Source of the DNA: Lumnitzera littorea
Taxonomy: Eukaryota > Streptophyta > Magnoliopsida > Myrtales > Combretaceae
Length of the DNA stretch: 64,000 bases
Direction: 5' to 3'
Assembly: GCA_024138015.1 (NCBI GenBank)
Contig: JAMXBB010000003.1
Coordinates: forward strand, 11,378,341-11,442,340
The notes under the pieces are model-generated. The model was not told the origin of the DNA, searched no databases, and saw only the letters and a program-made list of their open reading frames with translations. The position numbers and the translations under genes are program-made. This document shows positions 34,285 to 46,844 of the stretch, piece by piece; position 1 is the first letter of the stretch; each line of letters begins with the position of its first letter.

Positions 34285-35830
34285 ATCACGACCTTAATAG
34301 GATCTAATAGTATTATTTAAAATTTTCATATAATATATATATTCATGATATAAAAAATCGTTTTGTAAATCAAATATTACAAGATTTAAAATAATTAATT
34401 ATTAAGGTTTTCAATTTTAATTTATTAACTTATTAAAATGTATAAATAATGATAGATATTTGATATTTTATAGTCCATCAGAACCATAGAAAATCGGTAT
34501 CTTTTATCAAATAATAAAACAAGGTAAAATAACTTTATAAATAACAAGAAATACTAAATTATACATAATTCCAACATATAAATATTCTTTATATAAAATA
34601 CTTCTATATCAACTATGCACATTTCAATTAATTCTAACATTATTAAATTTATCTTCGGTTTACACTTAACACTCGAAATTCATCCTAATTCCAGCTTAAA
34701 TGGACCTGTAAAAGAAATTACTGAGCAAATCATAGCTTAGTATATTTTACGTCATCTATACGTTATTTTCTATGAAGTGTAATTTTACGTCATCTATACA
34801 TTAATTATCCTCCATACTTATCTACATAGAGTACCTTATTTTAACCGCATGAGGTAGCTTAGGGGTATCGTCCCTCTAGACGATACTCAACTATTACCCT
34901 AACTGAGAAAGAAATAATAATCTAATCAAGTGGACTCCAAGTAGGACTATTTACTATCAACAAATCATATCTAAGGCCTCTTAAACACAACAAAATGAGT
35001 CCTTTCATTATTAAAATATATCTAAGGCCTCATAAACATAAATATGCAAGTCCTGTTGCAATTAACTAAGGTTATTTACTATCAACAAATCATATCTAAG
35101 GCCTCTCAAACACAACAAAACAAGTCCTCTCGTTATTAAAATATATCTAAGGCCTCATAAACACAAATATACAAGTCCTGTTGCAATTAATTGGAAATAC
35201 TACACTAGTTTTATCTCAATGATAAAAATATCAATTACAGATACTAGAAACCCTCATAGAAATCATACAAAAATATATTTAAGATTAGAAAAACATTTTC
35301 TAAAAATACTTTTCTAAAAAATCTACAAAGCTAGTACTCTCTATTAATATACCAATTGAGTCATAAACATGGGACAAATATAACCAATTATTTTTGTCAA
35401 ATATTTATATTTACTAGTTTAAGAGGATAATGATACAGATGATAACGACGCAGATGATAATACATAAGCAAAAAAGTCATTTAAATATACAAATAATAAC
35501 AATCAGTAAAACATCACTCAAATAACGCATACAGGTAGATAGTGAGTCATTAGAACTCACTCACCTATAAGATTTAGGTTTTTTTTTTTTTTTTTATACA
35601 CAATCAGGGTTTCAATTAATAATTTAGAATTTTTCATATTCATCTTATATTTCGAATTTAAAATTTTAATCAGTTTTAAATGTATCAGTTATATTAACTC
35701 AGGAAAATTATTTACAGTACTCAAGTTTGACTTTATACTCAGAATACTAAATTTACGGAGTTTACATACTTATGCTCCTCCATCCTTCTTGATCAACAAG
35801 GGTTGGCACAAAAACACTCACATGTTATCC
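34285..35830. repeat. Possible decayed solo LTR
   Basis: The stretch opens with TATCACGACC, one G-to-A change from the common plant LTR start TGTCACGACC. It later contains AGTGAGTCATTAGAACTCACTCACC (at 35550-35574), a phrase type frequent in plant LTRs. No right terminus or target duplication was found. The 125-bp tandem duplication lies inside it. Confidence 0.3.
34948..35190. repeat. 125-bp tandem duplication
   Basis: Unit 1 is 34948-35072 and unit 2 is 35073-35190. Both begin TATTTACTATCAACAAATC and end with TCCTGTTGCAATTAA, with few differences. Each unit itself holds two copies of ATATCTAAGGCCTC, so the tract is a nested duplication. A smaller duplication, TTTTACGTCATCTATAC, occurs twice just upstream (near 34745 and 34783). 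Confidence 0.9.
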
Positions 35831-36354
35831 ATTGATTATACTTTTCCTAGGCCTTGACTCACCGTTTCACAAAACAAACCTTAATGAAGAACCTTCAAAG
35901 TTTTTGGAATATTGGATTCTCATTGAAACAAAACAATACTCATGATTATGAAAATGCTTTGTATGGTGTATCTTTTATTGCATTTTCTAAGTGTTAATAA
36001 TCTTTTATGTAGAAGCCACCTTTTATCTATCTAGTGACAAGTGATTCCACGTATAAGTTTTCATTCCACTTGTTTGTCCATAGATTGGCATAGATGAAAA
36101 CATGTGTCTTGAGTAAGTGAAGCTTAGTCATAAGCTCTTTTTTATGTTAAAGGTAAAGTTTAATATTTGCTCAATGCATAGTTTACTAGAATAATTACAA
36201 ATGCTAAAATTTAAACATTTTTGTACCATTAAAGTTAGAATACTTACTTGTGGTATATGATGAATGTATACTTGTTATCATTTTGCATAATCTGATTTTT
36301 TTTTTTTTTCCTTCTTCTTGGAATAATGAAATAATATGGAAAGATTAGAAGTAT

Positions 36355-36930
36355 CAGGGCTTAAAAATTAGGCTAATGTGACAAATGGTATTTAAATTTT
36401 GCCAAATGGTATCTAAATTTTACCAAAATGTATAATTTACTACTTATACTTTGAAAAAAAAAATCAATTTACTATATAAGTGAAATTCACATGATTAATT
36501 TTGCTACTTGAAGCAACTCCATTGAGTTCGTTTACTAATGTGAACTTAAGGAAGAACTTGGAATCAGACGTTCTAACCACCCCAAGACCGAAGGTAGCTA
36601 GCAACTACTTATAAGGAGTTGCATGACCCCCATTAGGTGGTTGCCGACAACTCCTCAACATTGGGTTGGTCTAAACAATCGCTTAAATCGAAGTAGGTCA
36701 TTATCCATGTTAAAATATGGATCTTTCAACCCACAAGTGATAAAAAGTTAATTTCCGGTTCGTTTTTTTATTCACATCAGCAAATAGATTTAACAAGCTA
36801 GTTCATGTAACAAAAATTATCGTGAAAACTTTACTTAAGTAGCAAATTGATCTTTTTATAGTACAAGTAATACACTATATATTTTAGTAAAATTTAGGTA
36901 TCATTTACAATATTAATCCCTTAAATATTT
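36355..36930. repeat. Foldback MITE of about 575 bp
   Basis: The left end (AAATGGTATCTAAATTTTACC, then AATTTACTACTTATACTTTG, then TCAATTTACTA) is repeated in inverted order at the right end (AGCAAATTGATC, TAGTACAAGTAATACACT, GTAAAATTTAGGTATC). The arms are about 150 bases. The middle (36560-36720) is less AT-rich and unrelated to the arms. No coding capacity. The family is not assigned because the target duplication is unclear. Confidence 0.7.
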
Positions 36931-37937
36931 GTCTTTGTACTAATTTTATTTTGTACTCATTTAGGTGCCTTAATTTCATGTGCTCCGGAAAAGATTCATA
37001 GCCATTTGCCCTTTTTTTTTTTTTTGGTATCCTTTTCATGGGTAGCTTATTGAACAATGGTTGCAATAACCTAATGTCTTCGTATCCAAACCTATAACTT
37101 TACAATAATGCTTAATAATTTTTTTTTTTTATTTAAGTGACATTGGTGGCTTACTACCAATCTGAACTTCAGCACATTTGTCTCCTTCTTCTCCATCTTG
37201 TGATCATTGTTGAAAAATCCCTCCTTTTACATCTCTGGTGAAGGACAAATCAGTTCCTTCAAATTTTGGTAAAAATTTAAGGGGAGTGGTCAAAAGAAGG
37301 TGTCATTGTACTCAAATGCAGGTGAAGGATATTCCATCACATTTGCCACTATATCCCTGTTGAAGTCATAAAAAGCGCACTGCTCATCAGCATTGTAGGT
37401 GGCCTAAAATTGCATCGTGCAATGAATTTTCCCTTACTTTTGCTAGAGCGTCATTCTTCCTCGAGTTAGATGCATTACGGATAAAATTGAGAGAAAATAA
37501 TTAGAAAGGAAAGAAAAATAAAATGAAAAAAATCTATACATTTCATTGTTTAGATGAGGGAAAAGGGAATGAATGAACATAGGAGGAGCACTTTTCAAAG
37601 TAATATTTTAAATTATTTAATTATTATATTGTCCTTAAAAGAATTATAAGAATTTGAAAAGTAAGATTATTATTGGAATTCTAATAGTTTTCTCTCTTAA
37701 ATCGCTCTAATTAGAGGAGAAAGCAAGTGTGGGTCCAAAGAGAAACTTTCCCTTGCTATTTTCCTTCAATTTTCAAATAAGAGAGAGTTTCTTAATTCAT
37801 AGCTTTGTTCCATTTTGCTTCTCCGTCCAATTCTTACCTTCATTCTAAACATAGTGTTGGAAACCAATGATACTTAATTAGATATTTAATAGTTTAACAT
37901 AGTGTACATGGTTAAATTTTGTCTCTAGAACTCGGAT

Positions 37938-38338
37938 TAGGATTATAAATGAATCGAGTCGGGATATTAAAATCTCAAGCTTGAACTCAAACTTGATATG
38001 GACTTAAAATTTTGAGTGTAAGTTGGACTCGAGATAACACTCAATAAGCTCAATCTCAACATAATTATACTCATTCAAGCTCTATTTTTTTTAGAAAAAA
38101 GTCTTATTAAAATAATATTAATATCCAAACTTGACTTAAACTTGAGTAATATTTAAGCTCGAACCAACTTCAATTAAGCTTATAAATTCATCACATTAAA
38201 TTTCATTAAGTTTGGCCCCATTTGAGAAACTACTCAACTAATTCGAGCTTAATCTTAACTCAATTGTTCTTAGTCGAATTCAAGTAAATATCAAGTCAAA
38301 CATAAAGAGTTACGAGTAAGTTTGACTAATTTACACCT
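37938..38338. repeat. hAT-like MITE
   Basis: The start region has ATAAATGAATCGAGTCGGG and the end reads GACTAATTTACACC, whose complement GGTGTAAATTAGTC is similar. The interior is full of CAAGCTTGAACTCAAACTTG-type phrases. This 'GTGTAAATGAGtCGAGc' style is typical of non-autonomous hAT elements in plants. No 8-bp duplication was confirmed. Confidence 0.45.
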
Positions 38339-38779
38339 TTCATAGGACATTCGACCTACTCATTGTCTACATGTAGAGTTGTAAGCTACAAAATCATGAC
38401 CAGATAACTAAGATTGTAGGTTCTTGAATATATTGTTAGGAACCAAATCGATTACATTAGGAGGTTTTTAAGATATTTCGAAGACTTTGACAAGAGAGTG
38501 TACCTTTCTAAGCACAAAGAGATCAATGACCAAGCTATTGGAGAGAAAGGGTATTAGTCTTTCCCCAAACTATATCATTAGTAAAAGACTAGAATTTGCA
38601 TCTTTACATCAAATTTAAAGTGAAAAAAGATAATAAAAAATTGGTTTTTAACCTTTTTCTTTTTTTTTTTTTGTTTGAGTTTTACAATCTTATTTTTGTT
38701 TATTTTAGTCTTTGAACTTTTAAAAATGGATGGAACAAGTTTATTCATTAGAGAAAATTATTTATTTACAATTAAAATT

Positions 38780-39005
38780 TAAAAAAATTACCAATATGCA
38801 AATTGCATAAAAATAATTACTAAAATACCAAGCCTACATAATTATTTGTACTAATTTCGTATTTTCAAGATGCGACATTAATTTTCGTGTATCATAACTA
38901 TGTTATATCTTAAAGATATAACATTAGTACAAATAATAATGTCGCATTTTCAAGATGCGATATTAAATGCGATATAATATCAGTATTTTAGTAAATTTTT
39001 TTAAT
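38780..39005. repeat. Small inverted-repeat element
   Basis: AATTACTAAAATACC near 38815 is answered by GTATTTTAGTAAATT near 38990. Inside, the phrase GCGACATTAAT / ATTAGTACAAATAATAATGTCGC forms a second inverted pair (38870-38950). It is MITE-like, about 225 bases, with no ORF. Confidence 0.45.
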
Positions 39006-39087
39006 ATAATTTTTTTTCTAAACTCGGTAGACATGTATTGGACCTTTATTCATTATCTCTTAGATATTCAAATGAAATTGACATATG

Positions 39088-42000
39088 TGTCAAGCCCCAA
39101 ACTAAAGAAATAGTTTTGCCGTATAAATCGACCTAAATTAAAAACTATTTACTTTAGCTGCTAATATAAGTATAGCTTACACCAGGCATATATTACTCAA
39201 TAACTTTGAATCATCCAATTCAATAACTATTTGGTATCAACATGTGGTAGAACTTTTTTAAATAGCTTTTTAAAGAGGTTTTATGGTATAAAAGCTTGAA
39301 AATAAGTCATGTTTCATGAATAACTTTAGAAAAGTGACATAATAAGCATTTCTAAAAATTCACAGGTTTACAGAATATAGTACAAGTAACAATAGATGAA
39401 AACTAGAGGGTTACCTAAAGAGACCCTATTAGTTTTCCTAAAGATTAGTAAAGTTGATAAACAAAATAGGAATCCAGCCAATTGGTCTTGAATCTCACTC
39501 CCCAACCTCGTTCTCTACACTTTTGGAACTTAGAGTAATACTAGTGTATCTATTAGAAAACCTGCAAAACAACCATAGAGGAATAAGCAACGACTTACAC
39601 AATAAGTGAGACAGAGATAATAGCGCATACCTAACATCAAGCGACTAAGGTTTTCAAGTAAGGTTAATTAAATGCAATGTATGTTTAAGTAAATACTATT
39701 GCATGACGTTGACACCGTGCACTTACCAGATCAAAACTAAACCAAGACTTATGCAATGGAGAAACACACTTTACCTAAGACTACCTTCGAACCATGATTC
39801 TCAACCACCGCGACCTTTTCTCCTATCACTTAGTTTGACGAAAGGTAGGAAGAAGACCATTTCTACTATCCTCATTAAAAAGTCAATATTTGGCTCGAGA
39901 ATCCTAATCGTTTCTTCTAATAGGTTATGATGCAAGTTTGGTTAGTAGTTAAGTTGAGTTTGTGTTAAATCGCTTTCGGGATGATCAAGCAATTTCAAAC
40001 AATCCAAATCAAATAATATCATAAAACAATCAATATATAAGTCTAACACTCAAAATAGCATAACCATATCTAAGCACACTCATTGCAAACATACAAATAA
40101 CTAATTTATAACCACAAACAAGACATATACTAAGACTTCTAAGTATTCTTAAACAATACTTCAAAGTACGGTAAATACTAATCCAACTTACTTGGACATG
40201 TGAATCTCGATAGTCTTAATAGTTGATCTCGTCAACTTTCATTGTTCTTCCTAAAATATATAATATAATTGCTTTAATTTTACTAAATAAAGTGAATGAG
40301 TTCATTTTAATAATTTAAATGTGGTTGTAACTTATCTTTAACAAGTCATGTAAGCTTGGTATGGGATTCCATCTTGCTATTGAAGTCTCTGAACAAGGCT
40401 TTGAAAACTTGCTTAATATCAAGTTTTGGTCTCAAAACCTTCTAATACAGTCTTTGAAGTTATCCCAATTGTACTCCTTACTCTATCCAACTTTCTGAAC
40501 AAGCCTTGAAGTTATTTCCTCTAAGCACTCCACACTAACGAACCTCGGATCTAGTCCCGAAGCCATTCCAACCACATTTCCCTTACCAAATACTTTTCCA
40601 AAAAAATCTATAATGGAGAATAGTTAAGTCCCTTTTATTATCCAAGCTTATAATCCGACCTTTGAATCAAAGAATCAAATTCCTCTTTTCACTTACCAAC
40701 CTACTAAAGTGATTTCATCCAAGCTTTCTAAATCAACCAACTCTCTAGTCAAATCACTGAAATCAATGTAATCATCCTTCTTTTACCAAACAACTCCTTA
40801 AACGAGGTTTTAACATATTTAGAGTTAAAGTCCTTTTATCCATTAACCTTCTAAACATGTTTCTGAAGTCATCACAACCATGCTTCTTTTACCAAACATT
40901 GCCCTAACGAAGACTCTAACATTATTATTTCAAGATTCTTGCACCAATTAACATTCTGGTTAAGCATATGTACTAGGATTTTTAAGTCACTCTTTTACCA
41001 AATCAACTATCTGGAGAGCCCTTTGAACAAATCCAATTATAAGTTTATTTTGAGCAACTCATTCCAACATCATGTTTCTAGTTACACACATGTTAGTACA
41101 TGATCATTCAACAGGTTCATCATGCTCATTAACACCATATCACCAAAACTTTCAAACTCTCATTTTCTTATTTTAGTGCATTAAGCCCATAATTAGTGAC
41201 ATGGTTCAACTTTACTTTAATCTTCTTAACTCCAGATCATATCCTACAGCAAAACATAACTCATATGAACTCCAAAACTAGTACAAATTGATTTCCTTAA
41301 AGCTAATTATACAAAATCTCCTAAAAGTTTTTCACCAAATTTATAGGGTCAAAAATTACTAAAAATTATGGAAAATATTTTTTGCTATAATTTTTTTATT
41401 AGAACTCATATATGTAGTATAAGGAAGTTCCAGAAAAATTTTTGTTTCAAAACAACAACAATAAAGTTATTTAAAACAATTTCAAAAATTTGGGACTGAA
41501 GTCTTGGTTTGTAATATAAGGAAAGGGTATCAAAATGCTTGTATTTAAGAGAAATCAATATAGACAAGGTGGTACTTCATTAGTTGGTAAGAAAAGTGAT
41601 TATGGTTTAGAGATTTGAAAGTTATCAAGGAGTCGAAAGCTTTAGAGAATAATCATACTTGGGTTCTTACTACGTTGCCAAATTGTAAACATGCCATTGA
41701 TTCTAAATGGGTTTTCAAGATCAAATATAGAGCTTATGGATTTATGGAAAGATATAAAGCATATTTGGAGGCAAAGGGTTATAACCAAGTGGAAGGGGAG
41801 GCATTCGTGTATTAATCTAGAGTGTAAAGTTATATTAATGACAAATTTCATCAACTTATTGTACACGATTCATGACTTCTTCCTTCATTCTTATGTCTTT
41901 ATATTAATTTTTTTTATCGTGAGGTGTAGAAAGTTGTTTGATAGTTAGGGGTAACCCTCGAGTTGTGATTGAAAGGTATACTCTGGCCTCTAGGTCCTTC

Positions 42001-42805
42001 TCTCTTTCTACTCTAATAATACCCAATGAAGGGGGAGCTCGAGTGCCATCTACCACTTATTGGTGGCCAACCACCACCACCACCCTCCACCACCTTGTTA
42101 GTAGCCTTGGGCACTGCAACCTCTATCTCCTAATGGTGGTGGTTTTCTTCCAAAAATGGTCTCTACCCATGCTCTAGATTATTACTTGGTTCGCGCAATG
42201 CCAATTCTTAATTTCTTTCAGAACTTTCCTTCTATGTTTTTCCCTTTCTTAGATTTTTTCTAGCCTTGTTAAGAACCCCTTAATGTTCTAGAGAGAGATA
42301 GGTGGTGATTCCAAAGTTTATAGTGTATAAAATGATTTCTCCCTCTTGGTTTTTGCTTAAATATTCTTGATCTCTTAACTCGTTAGGTGTCTTGGTACTA
42401 ACATCTTAAGTCTACTACTGTCCTTGATGTTTCCTACACCTAATCCAATAATATTCCAATGGTTTAGTGATTTTTTGTCAGTTTTTTACTCCTTTCTTAT
42501 AATTTTTTAGTTAATTATACTTATTTTGAGGTGTTTTAAGCATTTTCAGGTATATAATTATATATAATAATTATAATCGAGATACATGTTCTATTTTTAT
42601 AATGTCATTTTATAATTTTAGTACCCAAATAACTTATCTCTAAAGTTTGATTAATTTTTATTACCTAAATCGTATGTTTATGGTAGGTAAATTATAATAT
42701 AATATAATTTAGCGAGATTAATTATTTTTAGCTATAATATTATTATTTTATTATATTACTATAATCCGGACTCATGGATGATCTTCAACTAACCCTCAGG
42801 ACTTA
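39088..42805 (-). mobile_element. C3: third, diverged C-family LTR, with a copia fragment inside
   Basis: On the plus strand it starts TGTCAAGCCCC, matching the start of C2 (TGTCACGCTCC) and the complement of the C1 end. Further matches to C2 run in the same order: the ATGCAATG...AAGTAAAT block (39670 and 47341), the CTATCACTTAGTTTGACGAA block (39822 and 47518, the latter with a gap) and the AAAATTAT-rich tail. A Ty1/copia scrap sits at about 41600-41815 and a CCACCAC-rich patch at 42068-42095 recalls the GC-rich patch of C1. The right end is unclear, near 42805. It is more diverged than C1 or C2. Confidence 0.6.
41600..41815 (+). pseudogene. Ty1/copia reverse transcriptase N-terminal fragment
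   Basis: The frame reads KALENNHTWVLTTLPNCKHA, then IDSKWVFKIKYRAYGFMERY, then KAYLEAKGYNQVEG, the diagnostic start of the copia-type RT domain (RVT_2). It stops after about 66 residues, and the rest of the RT, including the YVDD box, is absent. The N-terminal side is open only to about 41600. It is a scrap of a copia element enclosed by C3 sequence. Confidence 0.85.
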
Positions 42806-42899
42806 TTCGTGAAATATCTTTATAGTCGACTCACTTTTATATATGCCCTAAATTACTCACTCAAATGACTTTATGAAATTATAGAACTCACAATATGTT

Positions 42900-43750
42900 A
42901 CCTCTTGAGTAGCCCATAACACTTCATTTAACAAAGACTTAATTAGCTATGCTTATCTTATTCTAAAATATATTTAATTAAATTAGCTAAGTTACTCCTT
43001 GTTGTTGATTGACTCTCTATGCCATGCCAAATAACTGCTTATCTCTCAAAAATTATATGCCACCTTGAAGAATGCCTTAACAGTAGCCAAACCTTACATA
43101 CCTACTCAGTCATGTTCAACCTGACTACTTGCTCGGCGTCATTCTCACCAAAAGGCCACGAGAGTTACCCTACACTAATCCTCAGCCGCTCCTATTTGGA
43201 CGAATCTACGCCTGCTTAGCCACCCAACCAACTCATACCGTTTTATCTGCATATTTCAACGACATCACTAATGCATTGCTACCATATGTCTAGGACCACA
43301 TAAAGAATTTCCTACACTAATCATTATTATTCTTTAATATTCATTTTTTTACCCTTTTATATTTTTTATACATTACTTCTTTGAAACAATACCCTTTTTG
43401 TCTTTTCTATTTTTAGGCAAATTACCTTAAATTCTCAAGTATAAATACTCATTGTACATGTAGCTACAATCATCAAATTATCATTAATCTACAAGATATT
43501 TTTTTCTTATAAACATTGTTTGTTTACTCTCATTTTACTCTTATTCTAACCCTTAAGTAAAGGTAGGTGGTAAGTAACCTTACTGAACCATCTCGTACGT
43601 CATTTCGAGCTGTTCTATGAGTCCTTGAAAGTTTCATTGGTGTGTCATATCCTTTAGAGCTATTCGTGGGATTGCTTACTTTCTCTCATTTCTATCCTTC
43701 CACGCATTTTCCCATCACCCTTTTTCAAGCTTTCGGTAAACTTAGATCCA
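42900..43750 (+). repeat. LTR-like relic distantly related to the B LTR
   Basis: TTGGTGTGTCATATCC near 43640 matches the B LTR (near 2784), and the surrounding layout is similar: TTACTCTTATTCTAACC, then AAGTAACCTTACTGAACC, then the GTGTGTCATAT block. AGTATAAATACTC near 43438 could be a TATA box. No terminal boundaries or target duplication were found. Confidence 0.4.
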
Positions 43751-44540
43751 TTCTGATACAAATCAAGTGCCCATTACCTAAGAGGACTACACAGAATTGC
43801 TTTAGTAGTTAGTTGTCTCTCTAAACTCGGGGTAAGAGTGCTACCAATTACAAAATAGTGAATCACAACAACCTCTATGGATGGTTTATGTGATTGTACA
43901 CTGTAAATAAAAAAAAAAAAAGGCAAAAGAAATTGATTATTTTTCTTGTTAAGTTATAGTCTTCAAGACAATTTTTTATTTTGGCTAATTTATGGCAGTG
44001 ATTGGTAACAACCACCTTATGTGGGTTAAGTCACTCACCACTACTAATAAATTGTATGGTTCACCAACAAAGGTAGGTTACAACCTACTAGCTTTTACAA
44101 GATGAAACAATTATACCTTAAGCTAAAAGATAGTCAACTATCGCTTAGAGGAGGCAGTACAACACATAGGGTTCAATTCTTTTTTTTTTTTTAATTATCT
44201 TTATTAGAGGTGTGATTTCTATTAATTTAATTGAATGTACTTGATAATAAGATAATTGTGTATCGATTTTCAAAAGGAAAATAAATGAAACTAGCAAAAG
44301 AAACCTGTTTTGTCTATTTTTAGAAGTTCGTGTAAGATCTTGGTCTTCAAGCAACTAACTTAGACACTAAGCAATGTTTTATTTTTATCCAAATGTGGAA
44401 CTTATAAGGTAGAGAATAAGAAATTTACCTACCATCGGCAACTTAAATATCAAGTTTTGATATATATCAAAAGATTAGCTTGGATTATAGTTCCTGTACA
44501 AAGTTTGTGCCTTAAAGGTTTTAACAAGCACCTTATACGT
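43751..44540. other. Unassigned intergenic sequence
   Basis: AT-rich with short poly-A/T runs. A phrase with GGTTAAGTCACTCACCACTAC (44028-44048) recalls repeat phrases near 50460 but I cannot define an element. No gene seen. Confidence 0.4.
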
Positions 44541-44559
44541 CCTTAGGATAACTACCTAA

Positions 44560-45800
44560 GGTTTAGTATTAAACAGCAAAAACCTATGAGAACAAACATG
44601 ATGCATTCTTCTGGTGACATGGTTCTTGCAACATTTGCTAAGTGGTCTATAACTAGATTTGCCTCCCATGCTACAAAAGACATGCAAACTTGCTAAAAAT
44701 CACTAAACCTTCCCTTACAAGCACAAAGAATATTGGAAGTGAAGTGTGGATCTTTGTCATTTGAAATAAGTAATTTAGCAGCATTAAAGGAGTCTAATTG
44801 AATTTCTAGTAGGAGAACTTTTAATTTAGTAAAAGCAGCAAGCTGAAATAGAGCCCCTATAGTTTTGCTTGCAAAATGTCCATTAAGCTAAGTTTGCGTG
44901 TAAAACCAAGTATCCAATTACCACATTTGTCTCTTATAACTCCACCTGCAATAGCATTATTAGCAATAAATGTAACCAAAGCATCTATGCTCAAGTTTTC
45001 CCAGTTCTCCTCAAGAAGTTGCTATGCCCCACTTTGCACAAGAATATGGTTGATTCTTTTCTTTTTAAGGACTAATAAAGACCATAATTCATGAGCATGA
45101 TGTCTTGCTAGAGTCCATAAACTATTAAAATCCCATCAAGGAGATAATATTTTTTTAAAAAATATCATCTCTATTATGCAAGCATAGAAAGAAATCAAGT
45201 ATTATCCCCTTAGGTGGTTTCGGTTTATGTTTTTTTTTCCTAAGATGCTTTTAAGTTGTTTTGTAATCAGGCTACTATATCAATTTGCCTAATTAGTTGG
45301 TATCCTAGCTCTTTTAAAACTATTAATACAAGAAGGCACAACAATAAAGCATGAGATATATCTTTAACACTTATTCCACATCTTAGACATAAAAGATTGA
45401 TGCAACTTTAGGGAAACAAATTAATTTTAACAGGTAAAGCATTGCAACAAACTCTCCATAAGAAAATATGGATTTTAAGAGGGGAGTTTTAGCTTCCACG
45501 ACCAAGCCAAATTATTAAATAAAGATGTGGAATTCATGTAGGTAGCACATAAAGACTCATACAGTCTACAAGAGCTGTAAGAGGTCAAATTGACTTAATA
45601 ACCTAACACTTGGACATCTTATTTGATTCTCCATTGACCAAAAACAAATAAAACTACACACCAAGACCTCATTTCAATAGTTTTTGAAACGAAAAGGGAA
45701 ATTGATTTAGGAAGATTTATGTAATCTTTTTCGTGGTTGCTTCCATAATTTCCATTGCCATCTCCATACTATCGATGATAAGGTTCCCCAATATTGAGAG
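44560..45800 (-). pseudogene. LINE (L1-type) relic: RT zinc-binding and RNase H domains
   Basis: On the minus strand, IHIFLWRVCCNALPVKINLF (about 45465-45405) and LCLRCGISVKDISHALLLC (about 45395-45335) form the zf-RVT region found after LINE reverse transcriptases, with its C-x2-C ... C spacing. DALVTFIANNAIAGGVIRDK (about 44985-44925), CGNWILGFTRKLSL and ILQAKL follow as a plant LINE-type RNase H (RVT_3). Frameshifts and stops occur between and within them. No endonuclease or RT palm is visible upstream, so the element is 5' truncated, as LINEs often are. A poly-A tail is not clear. Confidence 0.8.
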
Positions 45801-46059
45801 CAATGACCCAAATTGCAAAAGCACCAAGCAAGTTTTATTGTTCTCCATAATTGTAGGTGAAAATAGCTATATTGAATATTGAAATAGTTAATGGCTTAGG
45901 TATTGAAGGCAACAAGCTTGAAATTGGAAGCTAAGCTAGGTAAATGAGAACAATTAGCCACAGGATTTTGAATTAAGTTCAAGGATGAAGCTTTGCAAAA
46001 ATATCATCATGTTGCATTGTATGTTTTCAACATAAAGATTATAAATGTAAAATTGTACT

Positions 46060-46844
46060 TTTTTTATTGGATTATGAGTTTAATAGACCATTGTAATGGT
46101 TTCTATTGTGATTTATTATATTTATAAAAAGAAATTTTAGAAGATCTGGATATTCGTGGAGTTGGTTTGATGAGTTGGTTATAGGTTTAACCTTATCCCT
46201 AACTTAAGGATAACATAACAAACCATCTCTTAAGTGCAACTAGATGTAAAAAGAAAAAAGAAAAAGTATAAGTAGATACTTTAAGAGGTAAGGCGTCACA
46301 CTTTAAGAACTAAAATATGGAAAAAGAAAAATGGCAAACGATTATGAATTAATCTTATATTTTTTCCTTATAGAATGTTAGATTTATTGATTGAGACAAA
46401 GATGGTTTAAGGGAATGCACCGTACCTAAAAATGATGAGAAAGACAAAGGCTCTAACAATGAATAACCTCCTTAGATCCTAATTAACAATGCTCTCCCCT
46501 TTTGTACCTATCTTGCCACTAAAATTTAATGCTAAAGCTTTCTTTACAGACATCCCTAATAAGTTGCTAAGAGATTTGAACCCGTTGATGGTATATGGGT
46601 TTTTACAATCACTTCCATATTCTTCTTCTAAACTCTTTTTCTTATCATCCTTATTCATCTCAACCCCTCATTTAGCTAAATAAGATGGTTACTAGAATTC
46701 ATATTGCTTTATTAAACCGTTGTTCATAATTTGCTAACCTTCACCAGTATCTTTCATTGAAGAATTTCATTATCATATTCTAGCTAGTTCACTTTTTGGG
46801 GACAAAAGGAAAGAAAAAAAAAAGCTATTAATACATAAACTCAT
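46060..46844. other. Unassigned intergenic sequence
   Basis: AT-rich, with an isolated 64-residue ORF at 46489-46683 that shows no motif I recognise. It ends at the C2 boundary. Confidence 0.35.

Noticed and set aside
34948..35190. CRISPR-like direct repeat array
   Set aside because: Only two long adjacent units without unique spacers, in plant nuclear DNA; it is a tandem duplication.
42779..43219. ORF of 66 codons near 43019 as a possible gene
   Set aside because: It sits in LTR-like sequence and has no recognisable motif.
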